From Thermoguttaceae bacterium (GTDB taxonomy: Bacteria; Planctomycetota; Planctomycetia; Pirellulales; Thermoguttaceae), in assembly GCA_025062105.1 (NCBI GenBank), contig JANXAQ010000009.1, positions 1 to 44,631 of the forward strand: a stretch of DNA of 44,631 bases, read 5' to 3'. The notes below the pieces were generated by a model that was not told the DNA's origin, did no database searches, and saw nothing but the letters and a program-made list of their open reading frames with translations. The translations under genes and the position numbers were made by a program. Shown one piece after another: positions 35,054 through 43,902 of the stretch; position 1 is the stretch's first letter, and each line of letters begins with the position of its first letter.

Positions 35054-35239
35054 GGAGACTCTGCATAATTCGAAGGTGATATTTTTATATACTATTTCGG
35101 TTCCACCCGGATTAACCCAATATATTGGGTTGCTAGCACTGCTAGCACCTTACATAAGGTGTTTGGACAGGGCAGCTAAAGCCTACCGACTCAAAAGTTC
35201 ATAAAGTTCCCTATATGTTCAGGATTTTGTAGAGGTTTC
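35054..35239 (-). mobile_element. A10: family A element with intact central palindrome
   Basis: It starts GGAGACTCTGCATAATTCG and ends GGATTTTGTAGAGGTTTC. At 35114-35131 it holds the perfect 18-bp palindrome AACCCAATATATTGGGTT, followed by GCTAGCACTGCTAGC. Confidence 0.83.
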
Positions 35240-35388
35240 TTTTTCCTTTTGGACCTTCTTTTGGAGCCGGTACTTTCCAATGTCCCTAAAGTAGAGAGAT
35301 GTTCAGAGATAAGGGCAAGCCGGTGGAAGATCTGCCGAAACCATTTTTGCCGAATACTGCGAACACGCTGAGTTGAAAATTATGGGTC

Positions 35389-35544
35389 TGAGGGTGTCTG
35401 AAAAGGAAAAAAACCAGTCTTCCCTATTTTGCTGACCGGAGAAGACTTTGGGGAACCAACATGTCCAAATCCCAGGTTGTTGCCCTGCTAGTGGGGGAAA
35501 CAACTAGGTAGCCGAGAAAGCCAGAACTTTCTTTTCAGACTTTA
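35389..35544. mobile_element. F2: inverted-repeat element related to F1
   Basis: GGGTGTCTGAAAAGG at the left and CTTTTCAGACTTTAAG at the right bound an interior shared with F1 (CCAGTCTTCCCTATT, GTTGCCCTGCTAGT). The end triplets are TGA and TAA and do not match. Confidence 0.68.
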
Positions 35545-35725
35545 AGAGCGGTGGGAGAAACCATTTGGGCCGCTCGGCCGGGCAAATCTTTCATTCCCAG
35601 CCGGTGCAGGCCCCTCCTGGAAGCTACACCTTTTTCCCGGCCCCATTGCACGAGACTTTTCTGAGTCGGCCTCATATCTAGCGAAGGAGGCAAATACTGA
35701 TAAAAGCTTCAGGGCTGGTGGACCT

Positions 35726-37174
35726 TTACTTATTTCCCTCGGTTACCATGGGGAAAGTATCAGTCCGGAAGGGGGAGGCAGGCAGGCCGGCCTTGTTAAA
35801 CAGGTTTGGTTCGGCCGTATCTACCCACCCGAAACGCACAGCCACCGGTTTGGCTATCTGAGGGCTGGAGACTACCACAGTGGAACCGTCAATGATCGCA
35901 TCGGCCGGGACAAACTTTCCGTCTTCGCCGGCAATGCTGAAGTGGATGAGCCGATCCCCTTTGCAAACCAACCCTTCCTCCGCATACCGGAACTTAATTC
36001 GGATTTTGTTGCCCTCGACCATATAGCCGTCGTAGAGCGGCCCGCTATAGACAATAGATTTACCGTGGATTTTCGCTAGGGCCCACAGGGCCAGCCGTCG
36101 GCCTACTTCCTGTTTGTTGGTCGGATGGATGTCTTTGATGTTGCCGATGTCGGTAGTTACAACCATGCCGGTATTGGGCAGGCGCAAAGTTTGCAATTGG
36201 GCTTCCCAGAGTTCGGGCAGACATTCTGGTTTGACCCGATTGCCGTATTGGAAGGGTGCCAATTGGACATAGTAGAATGGAAAATCGCCGATCTGCCACC
36301 GATGGCGCCAATCTTGGATCATGATAGGGAAGAGTTTTTTGTATTGAGCAGCCCGGCCCACATTGGATTCGCCTTGGTACCAGATGGCTCCCCGAATGAC
36401 AAACGGCAATAGGGGATGGATCATTCCATTAAAAAGCACCGCAGGTTGATTGGGATTTTTGGGATTAAACTGTTTGGCCCGCTCGAGGATCGGCTTGAAA
36501 TCTTCGTCGGTCTGAAGGGCGTTTAGGCTAGTCCAGGCTTCACAGATCGTCCCGCCCCAGGAGCTATTAATCAGGCCGACAGGCACACCGAGTTCTTGAT
36601 GCAAATGTCGGCCGAAGAAGTAGGCAACAGCCGAAAACCCAGCCACTGTCTCCGGACTACATTCGACCCAGGCTCCTTTTTCCCAATCGTCCAGAGGTTT
36701 ATCTGAGATGGTCTGCGGCACAGTGAAAAAACGGATTTTCGGATACTTTGCAGCAGCAATTTCCTGCTGAGCATTATCGGATCGGCTGACCGGCCATTGC
36801 ATATTCGACTGTCCGGAAGCCACCCAAACCTCTCCGACCAGCACATTCCGAAGGGTAATGTGATTGGTTTTGCCGATCACGTGCACTTCATAGGGGCCGC
36901 CGGCTTCAGGTGTACGGAGTTTGACAAGCCAACGGCCTTTAGTGTCGGCTTTGGTCGAGACCTTTTGCTCTTGCAGTTGCACGGTAACCTCTTCATCCGG
37001 GTCCGCCCAACCCCAGATGCGCACTTCGGTTTGCTGCTGCATGACCATATTGTCGCCAAGGATCTTCGGTAACCGAACTTCTGCCCAAACTGCTGACGCA
37101 ACCCAGAACCCAGCCAAGCCCCAAACGACCCCTACCATCCACCGGTTCCAAAATCCACCAAAATGGCGCTGCAT
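35726..37174 (-). CDS. Sialate O-acetylesterase family protein (secreted SGNH esterase)
   Basis: This 482-residue protein starts with a signal peptide (WMVGVVWGLAGFWVASAVWA). A beta-rich N-terminal part (LPKILGDNMVMQQQ, VRIWGWADPDEEVTV) precedes the SGNH esterase motif GQSNMQWP with nucleophile Ser 123. WYQGESN lies mid-protein, and DIHPTNK near 346 supplies the Asp-His pair. The family removes O-acetyl groups from sialic acids and in planctomycetes probably also from other acetylated glycans such as xylan or algal polysaccharides. GGAGGAGG seven bases before the ATG supports the start. It is probably periplasmic or extracellular. Confidence 0.9.
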   Translation of the reverse strand: MQRHFGGFWNRWMVGVVWGLAGFWVASAVWAEVRLPKILGDNMVMQQQTEVRIWGWADPDEEVTVQLQEQKVSTKADTKGRWLVKLRTPEAGGPYEVHVIGKTNHITLRNVLVGEVWVASGQSNMQWPVSRSDNAQQEIAAAKYPKIRFFTVPQTISDKPLDDWEKGAWVECSPETVAGFSAVAYFFGRHLHQELGVPVGLINSSWGGTICEAWTSLNALQTDEDFKPILERAKQFNPKNPNQPAVLFNGMIHPLLPFVIRGAIWYQGESNVGRAAQYKKLFPIMIQDWRHRWQIGDFPFYYVQLAPFQYGNRVKPECLPELWEAQLQTLRLPNTGMVVTTDIGNIKDIHPTNKQEVGRRLALWALAKIHGKSIVYSGPLYDGYMVEGNKIRIKFRYAEEGLVCKGDRLIHFSIAGEDGKFVPADAIIDGSTVVVSSPQIAKPVAVRFGWVDTAEPNLFNKAGLPASPFRTDTFPMVTEGNK

Positions 37175-37316
37175 CTTCGGGCCTCCTCCAAACTAATAAA
37201 AAGACCTTTTGATCCTCTTGCAGATTTTTCTTGCCCGAGGATTCCAGGAAAATCCTTACAAAACGCCTTCTCGTATCGGCTTTGCATCGAAATGCAATCT
37301 GGTTAAGAGGCACTCC

Positions 37317-37426
37317 GGCTCTGTTGAACGGTTGCCTCCTGTCTGGGTAGGTTTTGTCCATATTGGTCGGTTTTGCTTCAGTTTGGCGGGTTTAGGCCTC
37401 CGACCGGAAAGGGTTTCAACAGAGCC
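37317..37426. mobile_element. G2: short inverted-repeat element
   Basis: GGCTCTGTTGAAC at the left and GGGTTTCAACAGAGCC at the right bound about 110 bases. Interior sequence TTGGTCGGTTTTGC...GGCGGGTTTAGGCCTC resembles the stretch at about 2500-2570. It touches the start of C3. Confidence 0.65.
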
Positions 37427-37451
37427 AGACTCTCCTAAAAAGCGTTTTCTA

Positions 37452-37799
37452 GTAACCTCTACAAAATCTTGAACATACAGTGAACTTTATGAACCTTTAA
37501 TTGGCAGAGATTGGCCCCCATTCAACTCCCCTTTTGCCATTTTTCCCAACTTGGTTTGCCGCCAGGTGTTAGGACGAAACCTCCTTTTGTGCACTCGATT
37601 TCCTAACTCTGATAGTTACAAGGGGTTGGGACATTGCTCTTCCAGAAAGAGGCCAAACATAGCAAAACTACTCAAGATTCAAACACCTACTATCCTATAT
37701 AAGGGTTGCTAGCAATGCTAGAAACCCTATCGATTAGGCCAAAGGTAGAAGGCATCTAAATAGTGTAAAAATATATCCTTTAAATCGTGCAGAGGTCCC
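37452..37799 (+). mobile_element. A11: family A element carrying a decayed B
   Basis: It starts GTAACCTCTACAAAATC and ends CGTGCAGAGGTCCC. A decayed B (about 37524-37680, CTTTTGCCATTTTTCCC to AGCAAAACTACTCAAG) lies at the same point as B6 in A6, just before AAACACCTAC. Confidence 0.75.
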
Positions 37800-37813
37800 T
37801 ATATGATAACTTA

Positions 37814-38003
37814 GGAATCTCTGCAAAATACTGAACATATAGTGAACTTTGTGAACTTTTGTGTTTCTAATCATTCAGTTGTCCTATCCGGACAGCTACT
37901 ATCTATTGGGGGCTACCAATCCTGGCACCCCCATATGTTGTGTCAGAGGGAGCACAAGCCAAAATGCCATAAAAACATCCCCTTAGAATTATGCAGAGCT
38001 TCC
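37814..38003 (+). mobile_element. A12: young family A element
   Basis: A 190-bp element from GGAATCTCTGCAAAATAC to AATTATGCAGAGCTTCC, flanked by CTTA at 37810-37813 and CTTA at 38004-38007. Confidence 0.9.
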
Positions 38004-38810
38004 CTTAATTTCCCACAATCCCCAAAATCCCTGGTTAATAAGACGTAAGGGTAGAAGCCAGTCGGCCCAAAGCCATTGGAAACCGCGCAAATCCCAATTT
38101 CAGAACAGCCTCTAAAATACTCTGTTAAGCGGTGGCTGCCAAGAGGCAGATAGGAGCCAGAAGAGTTTTCCTCCCAACATTCCTGGGAGGCGGCCTTCAG
38201 GTTGCAGGGAAACGTTTTTGGTAGGCGGAGAGCCGAGGGGAGGGCTGGTGAGCGGTTCGCCTTGGTGTATCAGCAACAAGGACTTCCTTCCGGCACACCA
38301 CTTGATTTTCAGCTCCGTACCGCGGAGCAAACCAGCTACTGTGGACAGCTTGGGCCAATAGAATTGAACCACTGGCAACCCCCCTTGGCCCGCAGCAAGG
38401 GGGAGCCCGGCTGAAAATCTGCAGGTAATTGAGCAAGACAATGGGGCTCCGGCCTCCAACAAACCAACTTTGCATAGCAACTCCACCCGGAAAAAGCCTT
38501 TTCCTTCCGGCTATCGGAAGTTAAACTCCTTCGCACCACACTTGGCTCCTGGAGGGGAAGGCTTTAAACTTGGAGAAACTGCCCAGTGGGGGCCAGTTCG
38601 CCGGGCCGGGGTGCTCCCTATCTTCCCCCATATCCTAAAACTGAGCACAAAAAATTAGCCCGTCCACCCCTAGCTCCCCTTTACCTGGAAGGAGGAGAAG
38701 ATTAAATTTTTAAAAGAAAAGATAAGTTCAAATACGGAGCCATTAAAGGGGGGAAGAATCCCCCTCAAGAGATGTGTTCCCAAGCCATCTAGAATGGCAA
38801 AACAATCCCC

Positions 38811-38884
<74 letters not shown>

Positions 38885-38895
38885 CTTTAAAAGGG

Positions 38896-38935
38896 CCTGT
38901 TTGACCGGAGCTGTCAAACAGGTCTTTGCTTTTGT
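38896..38935 (+). terminator. Intrinsic terminator after tRNA-Asp
   Basis: CCTGTTTGAC and GTCAAACAGG form a perfect 10-bp stem around a seven-base loop, followed by TCTTTGCTTTTG. It begins 11 bases after the tRNA. Confidence 0.85.
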
Positions 38936-39046
38936 TAAGCACCTAGAAAGCCGGGGAAAAGGGGGCAAGTACCATCTTTGAGGGGATTTAAGACACCTGA
39001 ATCACCTTTAAAAATGGGCCCCCGCAAGGATGCCCCACTGAAGAGT

Positions 39047-39066
39047 ACCACTTCAGCCGAGTGAAG
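39047..39066. repeat. E4: single family E end
   Basis: CACTTCAGCCGAGTGAAG matches the E1 and E2 termini and the E3 end near 35015. No partner end is apparent nearby. Confidence 0.5.
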
Positions 39067-39347
39067 AAACCTGCTGCCCCTGTCTGGGAAAATGCCGGTT
39101 TTGCGGTTGGCTCAGCTGGCTCCAGGGTCCAAAAGGGTGGTTGATCGTCTTATTTTTTCTTCTTTCCTTCCCCTTCAGTCCACAATCTTGGCGCTGGGAC
39201 AGAGGGTAGATAATGAACCCAACCCCCTGCGGCTGATATATTACCAAAAGAGCACTTCATACTGGGTGGCCCTAGTTGGAGGGGACACCTCTTGGAATAG
39301 GGAAAACGGCTTTTCATCCTCCGGACCGGATAAGGAGAAATGTCTCC

Positions 39348-39446
39348 ATGGCAAAACCCCATCGGAAGATTAAAAAAGCTAATCACGGAAAACGGCCTGC
39401 CAATTCGAAAGCCCGTCGGATGAAGCGATGGGTTGTCAAGACCTAG
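39348..39446 (+). CDS. 32-residue basic protein, ribosomal-protein-like
   Basis: The product starts MAKPHRKIKKANHGKRP and continues ANSKARRMKRWVVKT. About 40 percent of residues are Lys or Arg. AAGGAG lies ten bases before the ATG. Size and composition resemble tiny ribosomal or nucleic-acid-binding proteins; I recall similar short basic proteins in planctomycetes but cannot name a family. It sits between tRNA-Asp and the FabZ-like gene. The reading frame is short, so support rests on the ribosome-binding site and the biased composition. Confidence 0.65.
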   Translation: MAKPHRKIKKANHGKRPANSKARRMKRWVVKT

Positions 39447-39720
39447 AGGATCCTTGGAAAACTCAGGCAGGGGGCAAATGCTGCCCTATCCTCTGGGGAG
39501 GAGGGGGATGTTGTTTTTTATGTTGTTAGAGGTATGTTAAACAAAAGGGAGAACTTTCGGGGGGCTAAATGGCACCTCCAAAGCTAGTCTCGGAAGGCCT
39601 CGGAGAATCGTGGTAGAACAGATAATAGATAGAAGGAATCCAGCCTTGGCGCACTAGCGGAAAGTCTCCTCTAGCCAATCCAGCCCATTGCTTCGGACGC
39701 TTTGCGGAAAGGAGCTACTC

Positions 39721-40281
39721 GTGCCTAGACGACCGCCGATTTTGGACTTTTCGGAGTTTGATCTGAACCACATTGTGGCTGACATTGAGGTAATCCGGCA
39801 ATACAATCGGCAACGGTACGAGATGGAGCAATTGACTGCGGTGTGTTTTGAGGATCATAAGCGGCGGATCTGTGTTGGGTATAAGGATGTAACGCCGAAC
39901 GAGTTTTGGGTTCGTGGCCACATGCCAGGGATGCCTTTGATGCCTGGGGTGATGATGTGTGAGGCAGCCGCACAGTTGGCCAGTTATTATACGCATCGGT
40001 ACGGACTGATGGACGGAGCGTTGATCGGGTTTGGTGGGCTGGAGGAGGTACGGTTTCGGGGGATTGTCCGACCTGGGGACCGATTGGTGATCATGGCTCA
40101 ATTGCTAAAAATTAGAAAACAGATGCTCACCTGTGAGTTCCAGGGCTATACGAACCAAAATCGGGTCTGCGAAGGAATTTTGATCGGCATTCCTTTGCCT
40201 GTGGAGCAGCTTATGGGGGGGAGTTCAACTGTTCCGCAACCGCAGCCCTCTCCAAACGACGAAAATCTTCTAACAAAATGA
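39721..40281 (+). CDS. FabZ-like 3-hydroxyacyl-ACP dehydratase (hotdog fold)
   Basis: This 186-residue protein has the FabZ/FabA active-site segment GHMPGMPLMPGVMMCEAAAQ, with His 67 and Glu 81 as the catalytic pair. It therefore probably dehydrates 3-hydroxyacyl-ACP in fatty acid synthesis. About 60 extra residues precede the motif (ADIEVIRQYNRQRYEMEQL), more than in standard FabZ, and a Ser/Pro tail follows. The GTG at 39721 is chosen because AAAGGAG lies six bases upstream; the longer frame from 39688 has no such signal. A related thioesterase-like role is possible for hotdog proteins of this type. Confidence 0.85.
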   Translation: MPRRPPILDFSEFDLNHIVADIEVIRQYNRQRYEMEQLTAVCFEDHKRRICVGYKDVTPNEFWVRGHMPGMPLMPGVMMCEAAAQLASYYTHRYGLMDGALIGFGGLEEVRFRGIVRPGDRLVIMAQLLKIRKQMLTCEFQGYTNQNRVCEGILIGIPLPVEQLMGGSSTVPQPQPSPNDENLLTK

Positions 40282-40353
40282 AAGCCGGCGAAAACGAAAG
40301 GAGTATTTTACCGTTCATAAAGCAGGAGAAAAATTCATTTTGTAAGAGGCTCT

Positions 40354-40502
40354 ACGGTAGGCTTTTGCCATTTTTGGTATTCTGCCGAAATGGGAAAGTC
40401 CTTACTTCCTGGAATTATTTAAAAATTGTAGGAACAAAACAAAGGGGGGATGTTATCACTTCTGGAGACAAAACAATTTAGGAAAAACGGCAAAAGTCGA
40501 GC
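40354..40502 (-). mobile_element. B11: family B element after the FabZ-like gene
   Basis: The right end AAAACGGCAAAAGTCGAGC is intact and followed by TAA; the left end reads CGGTAGGCTTTTGCCATTTTT and is altered. Internal arms are present. Confidence 0.75.
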
Positions 40503-40562
40503 TAAGAAGTGTTTGTAATCCTTCTGTCCACTAGCGATTCATTCCTGGTCCTCCCTACGGAA

Positions 40563-40712
40563 GCTCGACTTTTGCCATTTTAGGGCTTCTCCCGGAAGGG
40601 AAAAACTCTAAGTCCTTGTAAATATTGGACTTAGGAAATTGTGTGAACAAAAGGTGGTCTCGTCGTAACTACTGGAAATAAGAGGACTTAGGGAAAATGG
40701 CAAAAGTCGAGC
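40563..40712 (-). mobile_element. B12: family B element
   Basis: Perfect termini GCTCGACTTTTGCC and GGCAAAAGTCGAGC. The right triplet TAA (40713-40715) is shared with C4; the left triplet is GAA. Confidence 0.85.
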
Positions 40713-40715
40713 TAA

Positions 40716-40870
40716 GAGGCTGTCCTAAAAAGCATTTTCTCAAAAGCATTTTCTCTGACGAAAGGATTCTCTAAAATCCTCAAAATCCTTATTTTAAGGA
40801 AGTTTAGGGTAAGTACCGGTCGGCCAAAACCCATTGGAAACCGCTCAAATTCCAATTTCAGGACAGCCTC
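40716..40870 (-). mobile_element. C4: family C element chained to B12
   Basis: Termini are GAGGCTGTCCTAAAAAGC and AATTTCAGGACAGCCTC. TAA flanks both sides (40713-40715 and 40871-40873). A short internal duplication of AAAAGCATTTTCTC is present near the left end. Confidence 0.86.
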
Positions 40871-40873
40871 TAA

Positions 40874-40974
40874 GTCCTGAGAATTATTGGAGTTAAGAAA
40901 TTGGGTGAAAAAACACCTATCGTGACTCCTGGAAACAAGATAAGATGATTTATGGAAAATGGCAAAAGTTGACG
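40874..40974 (-). repeat. B13: right half of a family B element
   Basis: GTCCTGAGAATTATTGGAGT through GGAAAATGGCAAAAGTTGA corresponds to the second half of B12. It starts exactly at the right TAA of C4, a point where intact B copies carry an internal CTAAGTCC. Confidence 0.65.
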
Positions 40975-41001
40975 CGGAAGCGGGGATCAGGAAAAATGTT
41001 T

Positions 41002-41191
41002 GGCTCTTCTCCAAAATCCTGAACATCTAGTGGACGTTGTGAACTTTCGAATTAGTAGGGAGCGAACCGCATCATACACCGGCTTACTCTATATAGTTGG
41101 CTAGCAGTGCTCGTAACCCTATCGATTGGGTTAGAGGCGGGTACTAAAAAAAATAGTGCAAAAATCTCTCTTTGGAATGATGCAGAGGTCC
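41002..41191 (+). mobile_element. A13: family A element
   Basis: It starts GGCTCTTCTCCAAAATCC and ends GAATGATGCAGAGGTCC. The interior keeps GAACTTTCGAATTAGTAGG and a CTATCGATTGGG variant of the central palindrome. No target duplication; an old copy. Confidence 0.75.
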
Positions 41192-41510
41192 CAAAAGTCT
41201 GCCGAGCGCATAGATGCTGGTTTGGTTAACCTTTTCTGGACTGGGCCGATTGCAATCGGTGTTTAAAGTCTCTAGAGTAGTGGCTAATTTCCCCCAGAGC
41301 TGGGCGGAAAGTAGGGGTTGTTTTTCTTGGAAAAATGGATATCTTCCAATAAAAGGCTTCCAGCGCGGATGGGCCGCATTCTCCGGAAAGCTAGGTTCTC
41401 TAGTCCCCTTTCAAAATGGTTCCCGACCCCACCAAGAGTTGACCGAGCTCAGCGAAGCCACCTAGAAGGATTGGCAGAGCCTCTGATGGGCTGACTAAAG
41501 GACTAGGTAT

Positions 41511-42341
41511 ATGTTTTTCCCCTACCACGATGATAATCCTACCCAACGATTTCCTTTAGTGACGGTGGGGTTGATTGTGATCAATGTCCTGCTTTTTCTG
41601 CAGTTACAGAGCCTTCCAGAGCAGAAGCAGATCGAACGGGTGATTCATCAGGGGTTTGTCCCTGCGCGGATTGGGAGTTTGTTTTCCCGAAAGCCTGTGG
41701 TTATAGTGGTGGAACACCCTCACCAACAGCATCCTTTGCTGCCCTGGCAGATCCGGCTTCCTCGGCAGGTCTATCAGTTGTCGCCAAATTTCAGGGAGGT
41801 GGCGCAGTCGTTGTTTACATGTATGTTTTTACATGGAGGATGGGCCCACCTAATCGGCAATATGTGGTTTTTATGGCTTTTCGGTAATAATGTGGAGGAT
41901 CGGCTTGGAGCGAGCCGGTTTATAACATTTTATTTGATAGGAGGACTGCTAGCTACTGGTGTACATTGGATTACTGATCCTGGGAGTACACGACCTGTCA
42001 TCGGCGCTAGCGGCGCCATTTCTGCCATCTTAGGGGCCTATGCCGTCACCTGGCCTTGGGCCAGAATTCATACGATGGTTTTTTTGGGCTTTTTCCTCAC
42101 CCGGCTAGATTTGCCAGCACTGGTGGTCTTGGGGTTTTGGTTTTTGGGCCAACTGCTCGAAGCCATTCAGGCCATCCAGTTAGGAATTGATGGCGGCGTG
42201 GCCTGGTGGGCGCATATTGGCGGGTTTGTAGCCGGACTGTTTCTGATGCCCCCCCTCCGGAATGCAGCGGACCAAAATCAACTGGCTCAATGGCGCCGCC
42301 AACTTCAAGAGGCACCAACTGAAGACTCGGAGGCTTGGTAG
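41511..42341 (+). CDS. Rhomboid family intramembrane serine protease
   Basis: This 276-residue membrane protein cleaves transmembrane segments of other proteins. The catalytic motif GASGAIS places the nucleophile at Ser 168, and AHIGGF gives His 235. HGGWAHLIGNMWFLWLFG (109-125) is the conserved loop L1/TM2 region. A polar segment of about 65 residues after TM1 (35-95) carries a His-rich stretch (VVEHPHQQHP). Six helices are predicted. The ATG follows AAAGGACTAGG. The substrate is unknown. Confidence 0.93.
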   Translation: MFFPYHDDNPTQRFPLVTVGLIVINVLLFLQLQSLPEQKQIERVIHQGFVPARIGSLFSRKPVVIVVEHPHQQHPLLPWQIRLPRQVYQLSPNFREVAQSLFTCMFLHGGWAHLIGNMWFLWLFGNNVEDRLGASRFITFYLIGGLLATGVHWITDPGSTRPVIGASGAISAILGAYAVTWPWARIHTMVFLGFFLTRLDLPALVVLGFWFLGQLLEAIQAIQLGIDGGVAWWAHIGGFVAGLFLMPPLRNAADQNQLAQWRRQLQEAPTEDSEAW

Positions 42342-42343
42342 CT

Positions 42344-42366
42344 CTGGGGCCCAGTTCTGGCCCCAG
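42344..42366 (+). terminator. Hairpin after the rhomboid gene
   Basis: CTGGGGCC and GGCCCCAG form a perfect 8-bp stem with a seven-base loop, starting two bases after the stop codon. No strong T run follows, so termination efficiency is uncertain. Confidence 0.6.
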
Positions 42367-42897
42367 CTAGCCCCTATCTGTTAAAATGGTAACCGGCAAC
42401 GATTAGAGTCTGTCCGGAAAGAGGGGTTTAGCGTTTCCCGACAGGTTATCGGGCTGATCGGTCCCTATACTGTCCTTTCGCCAAAGTCCTCTTTATGGGG
42501 GGGTACGAAGGGGGTATCTCCCGGGACCGTCCCTACAACGGCTGGACGCGAAAGATTTTCCAAACTAGCTAGTTCAACCGGTTCCTGCACCTGCTGTTCG
42601 ATCGCCTATTTTGATTTGTTCCTAGGATCGGCGGATCCGGCAAAAAGCTTTCAGCAGGTGCTCCATCGGCTGGGCCAAACCTCCTGTCATCCTGCAACTT
42701 AGCGGAATAGGAAATCACAGATAAAAGCTTAGACCCATTCTGTTCTGGCAACCTGACTTTGATCTACAGAAAATCCATCTAACGAAACTAGGTAAAATAC
42801 AGGGATTCGATTAGGATAAAATAAGGCATTCGAGATGTGGGATGCTTTAAGCATAGCAGGGGTAGCAAGCCGGGACCTGCTTTTTGGGCGATTCTTA

Positions 42898-43049
42898 GCT
42901 CCACATTTGCCATTTTTGGTCTACTCCCGAAAAGTAATCGTTCTACCTGCTTGGATTTATTGGACTTGGGAAATTGGTTAAACAAAAATGGGAGGACTGT
43001 GATAACTCTTGGAGATGAACCAAGTTAGGAAAAATGGCAAAAGCTGAGT
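42898..43049 (-). mobile_element. B14: family B element upstream of trmB
   Basis: Termini GCTCCACATTTGCCATTTTT and AAAATGGCAAAAGCTGAG are slightly altered. TTA flanks both sides (42895-42897 and 43050-43052). Confidence 0.82.
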
Positions 43050-43171
43050 TTAGAAGATTAAAGGCGAATCCTTGACCTAGGTGGATAGTAGGTGCTTTGG
43101 TTGGTAAGTGGGGAAAGTAAGGAGCGGCGACACAAGAGACACAAAAGGGTTCGAGGGCATCTTCGAGAGCC

Positions 43172-43861
43172 ATGGCTCGTCCACGAGTGCGGAAAATCGA
43201 TCCAACGCTGGATCTTTCGCAGCATTATTATGTGCTTGGGGATTTGCCGCGGCCGTTGGATCTGGCAGTGTTATTTGGACGTCGGGCGCCGGTAGAGGTG
43301 GACGTGGGGAGCGGCAAAGGGCTTTTTCTCCGGCAGGCTGCTGCCGCCTTTCCGGACCGGGATTTCCTCGGCGTAGAACTGTCGATCAAATATGCCCGGT
43401 ATAGTGCGGCCCAGTTGGCCAAACTGGGTCTTCCTAATGCGAAGGTAATCCAGGCAGATGTGGTGCGGTTTTTTGCCGACTGGTTGCCAGACGGGCTGCT
43501 ATCGGCGGTGCATATTTATTTTCCGGACCCCTGGTGGAAGAAACGGCATAAGAAGCGGCGGATCATGCGAGAGAGTTTCCTTCGGGACGTAGAACGGTGT
43601 TTAGAGGCTGGGGGGCTGATGCATTTTTGGACAGATGTTCAGGAATATTTTGACACCACTCTTCAGCTGATCGCCCGCTGCACCCGCCTAGAAGGCCCCT
43701 TGCCCGAATCGGCGGAGACCAGCCAAAGGCCCTTCGAATTCCGTACCCATTTCGAACGCCGCCACCGACTCCAAGGTGTGCCGATTTACCAAGCGGTTTA
43801 CCGAAAACCAGCCTCTCATCTACTGCTTGAATCTTATCCACCGAGCCAGGCTATCAAGTGA
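43172..43861 (+). CDS. trmB: tRNA (guanine-N7-)-methyltransferase
   Basis: This 229-residue SAM-dependent enzyme makes m7G46 in tRNA. The SAM-binding motif VDVGSGKGLFL lies at about 43-53, followed by LGVELSIKYA. The family hallmark HIYFPDPWWKKRHKKRR lies near 115-130, and the C-terminal HFWTDVQEYF is also typical. Length is normal. The ATG at 43172 has only a weak ribosome-binding site (CGAGAG). It stands alone, with repeats on both sides. Confidence 0.95.
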   Translation: MARPRVRKIDPTLDLSQHYYVLGDLPRPLDLAVLFGRRAPVEVDVGSGKGLFLRQAAAAFPDRDFLGVELSIKYARYSAAQLAKLGLPNAKVIQADVVRFFADWLPDGLLSAVHIYFPDPWWKKRHKKRRIMRESFLRDVERCLEAGGLMHFWTDVQEYFDTTLQLIARCTRLEGPLPESAETSQRPFEFRTHFERRHRLQGVPIYQAVYRKPASHLLLESYPPSQAIK

Positions 43862-43902
43862 CAGATTCCTACCGCCTTCAGCCCAATGCAGAAGATGCCT
43901 GG

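Larger units (their letters stand above)
34716..35725. other. One-kb gene-free spacer with several repeat remnants
   Basis: It contains an inverted pair ATTCCACTC (34813) and GAGTGGAAT (34863), a hairpin GTGAGCAACGCTCAC (34965 area), a family E end CTTCACTCGGCTGAAG (35015 area, called E3), element A10 and element F2. I see no gene. Confidence 0.65.
37422..38112 (-). mobile_element. C3: family C element split by A11 and A12
   Basis: Its left piece (CTCCTAAAAAGCGTTTTCT) ends at about 37450, a few bases remain between A11 and A12 (TATATGATAACTTA), and the right piece runs from 38004 to CAGAACAGCCTC at 38112, followed by TAA. The pieces align in order with C4. Confidence 0.75.
37175..38810. other. 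1.6-kb repeat nest and hairpin-rich spacer before tRNA-Asp
   Basis: The first part is G2 followed by C3, which is split by A11 (itself carrying a B remnant) and A12. From 38115 to 38810 no known repeat is recognised, but hairpins are evident, such as CCTCCCA/TGGGAGG (38172-38192) and GATTTTCAGC/GCTGAAAATC (about 38310-38420). No gene is supported. Confidence 0.65.
42342..43171. other. Spacer between rhomboid and trmB genes
   Basis: It holds the terminator hairpin, one D-type half end (AGAGTCTGTCCGGAAA at 42404), about 450 bases of unremarkable sequence, and B14. No gene is supported. Confidence 0.65.

Noticed and set aside
38270-38310. CCGGAAGGAAG on the minus strand, reminiscent of the SRP RNA apical loop
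   Set aside because: The flanking bases do not give the required stem and AGCAG side; similarity is limited to about ten bases.
41214-41465. 83-residue reading frame upstream of the rhomboid gene
   Set aside because: No ribosome-binding site of note, no recognisable motif, and it lies next to A13 in repeat-rich sequence.
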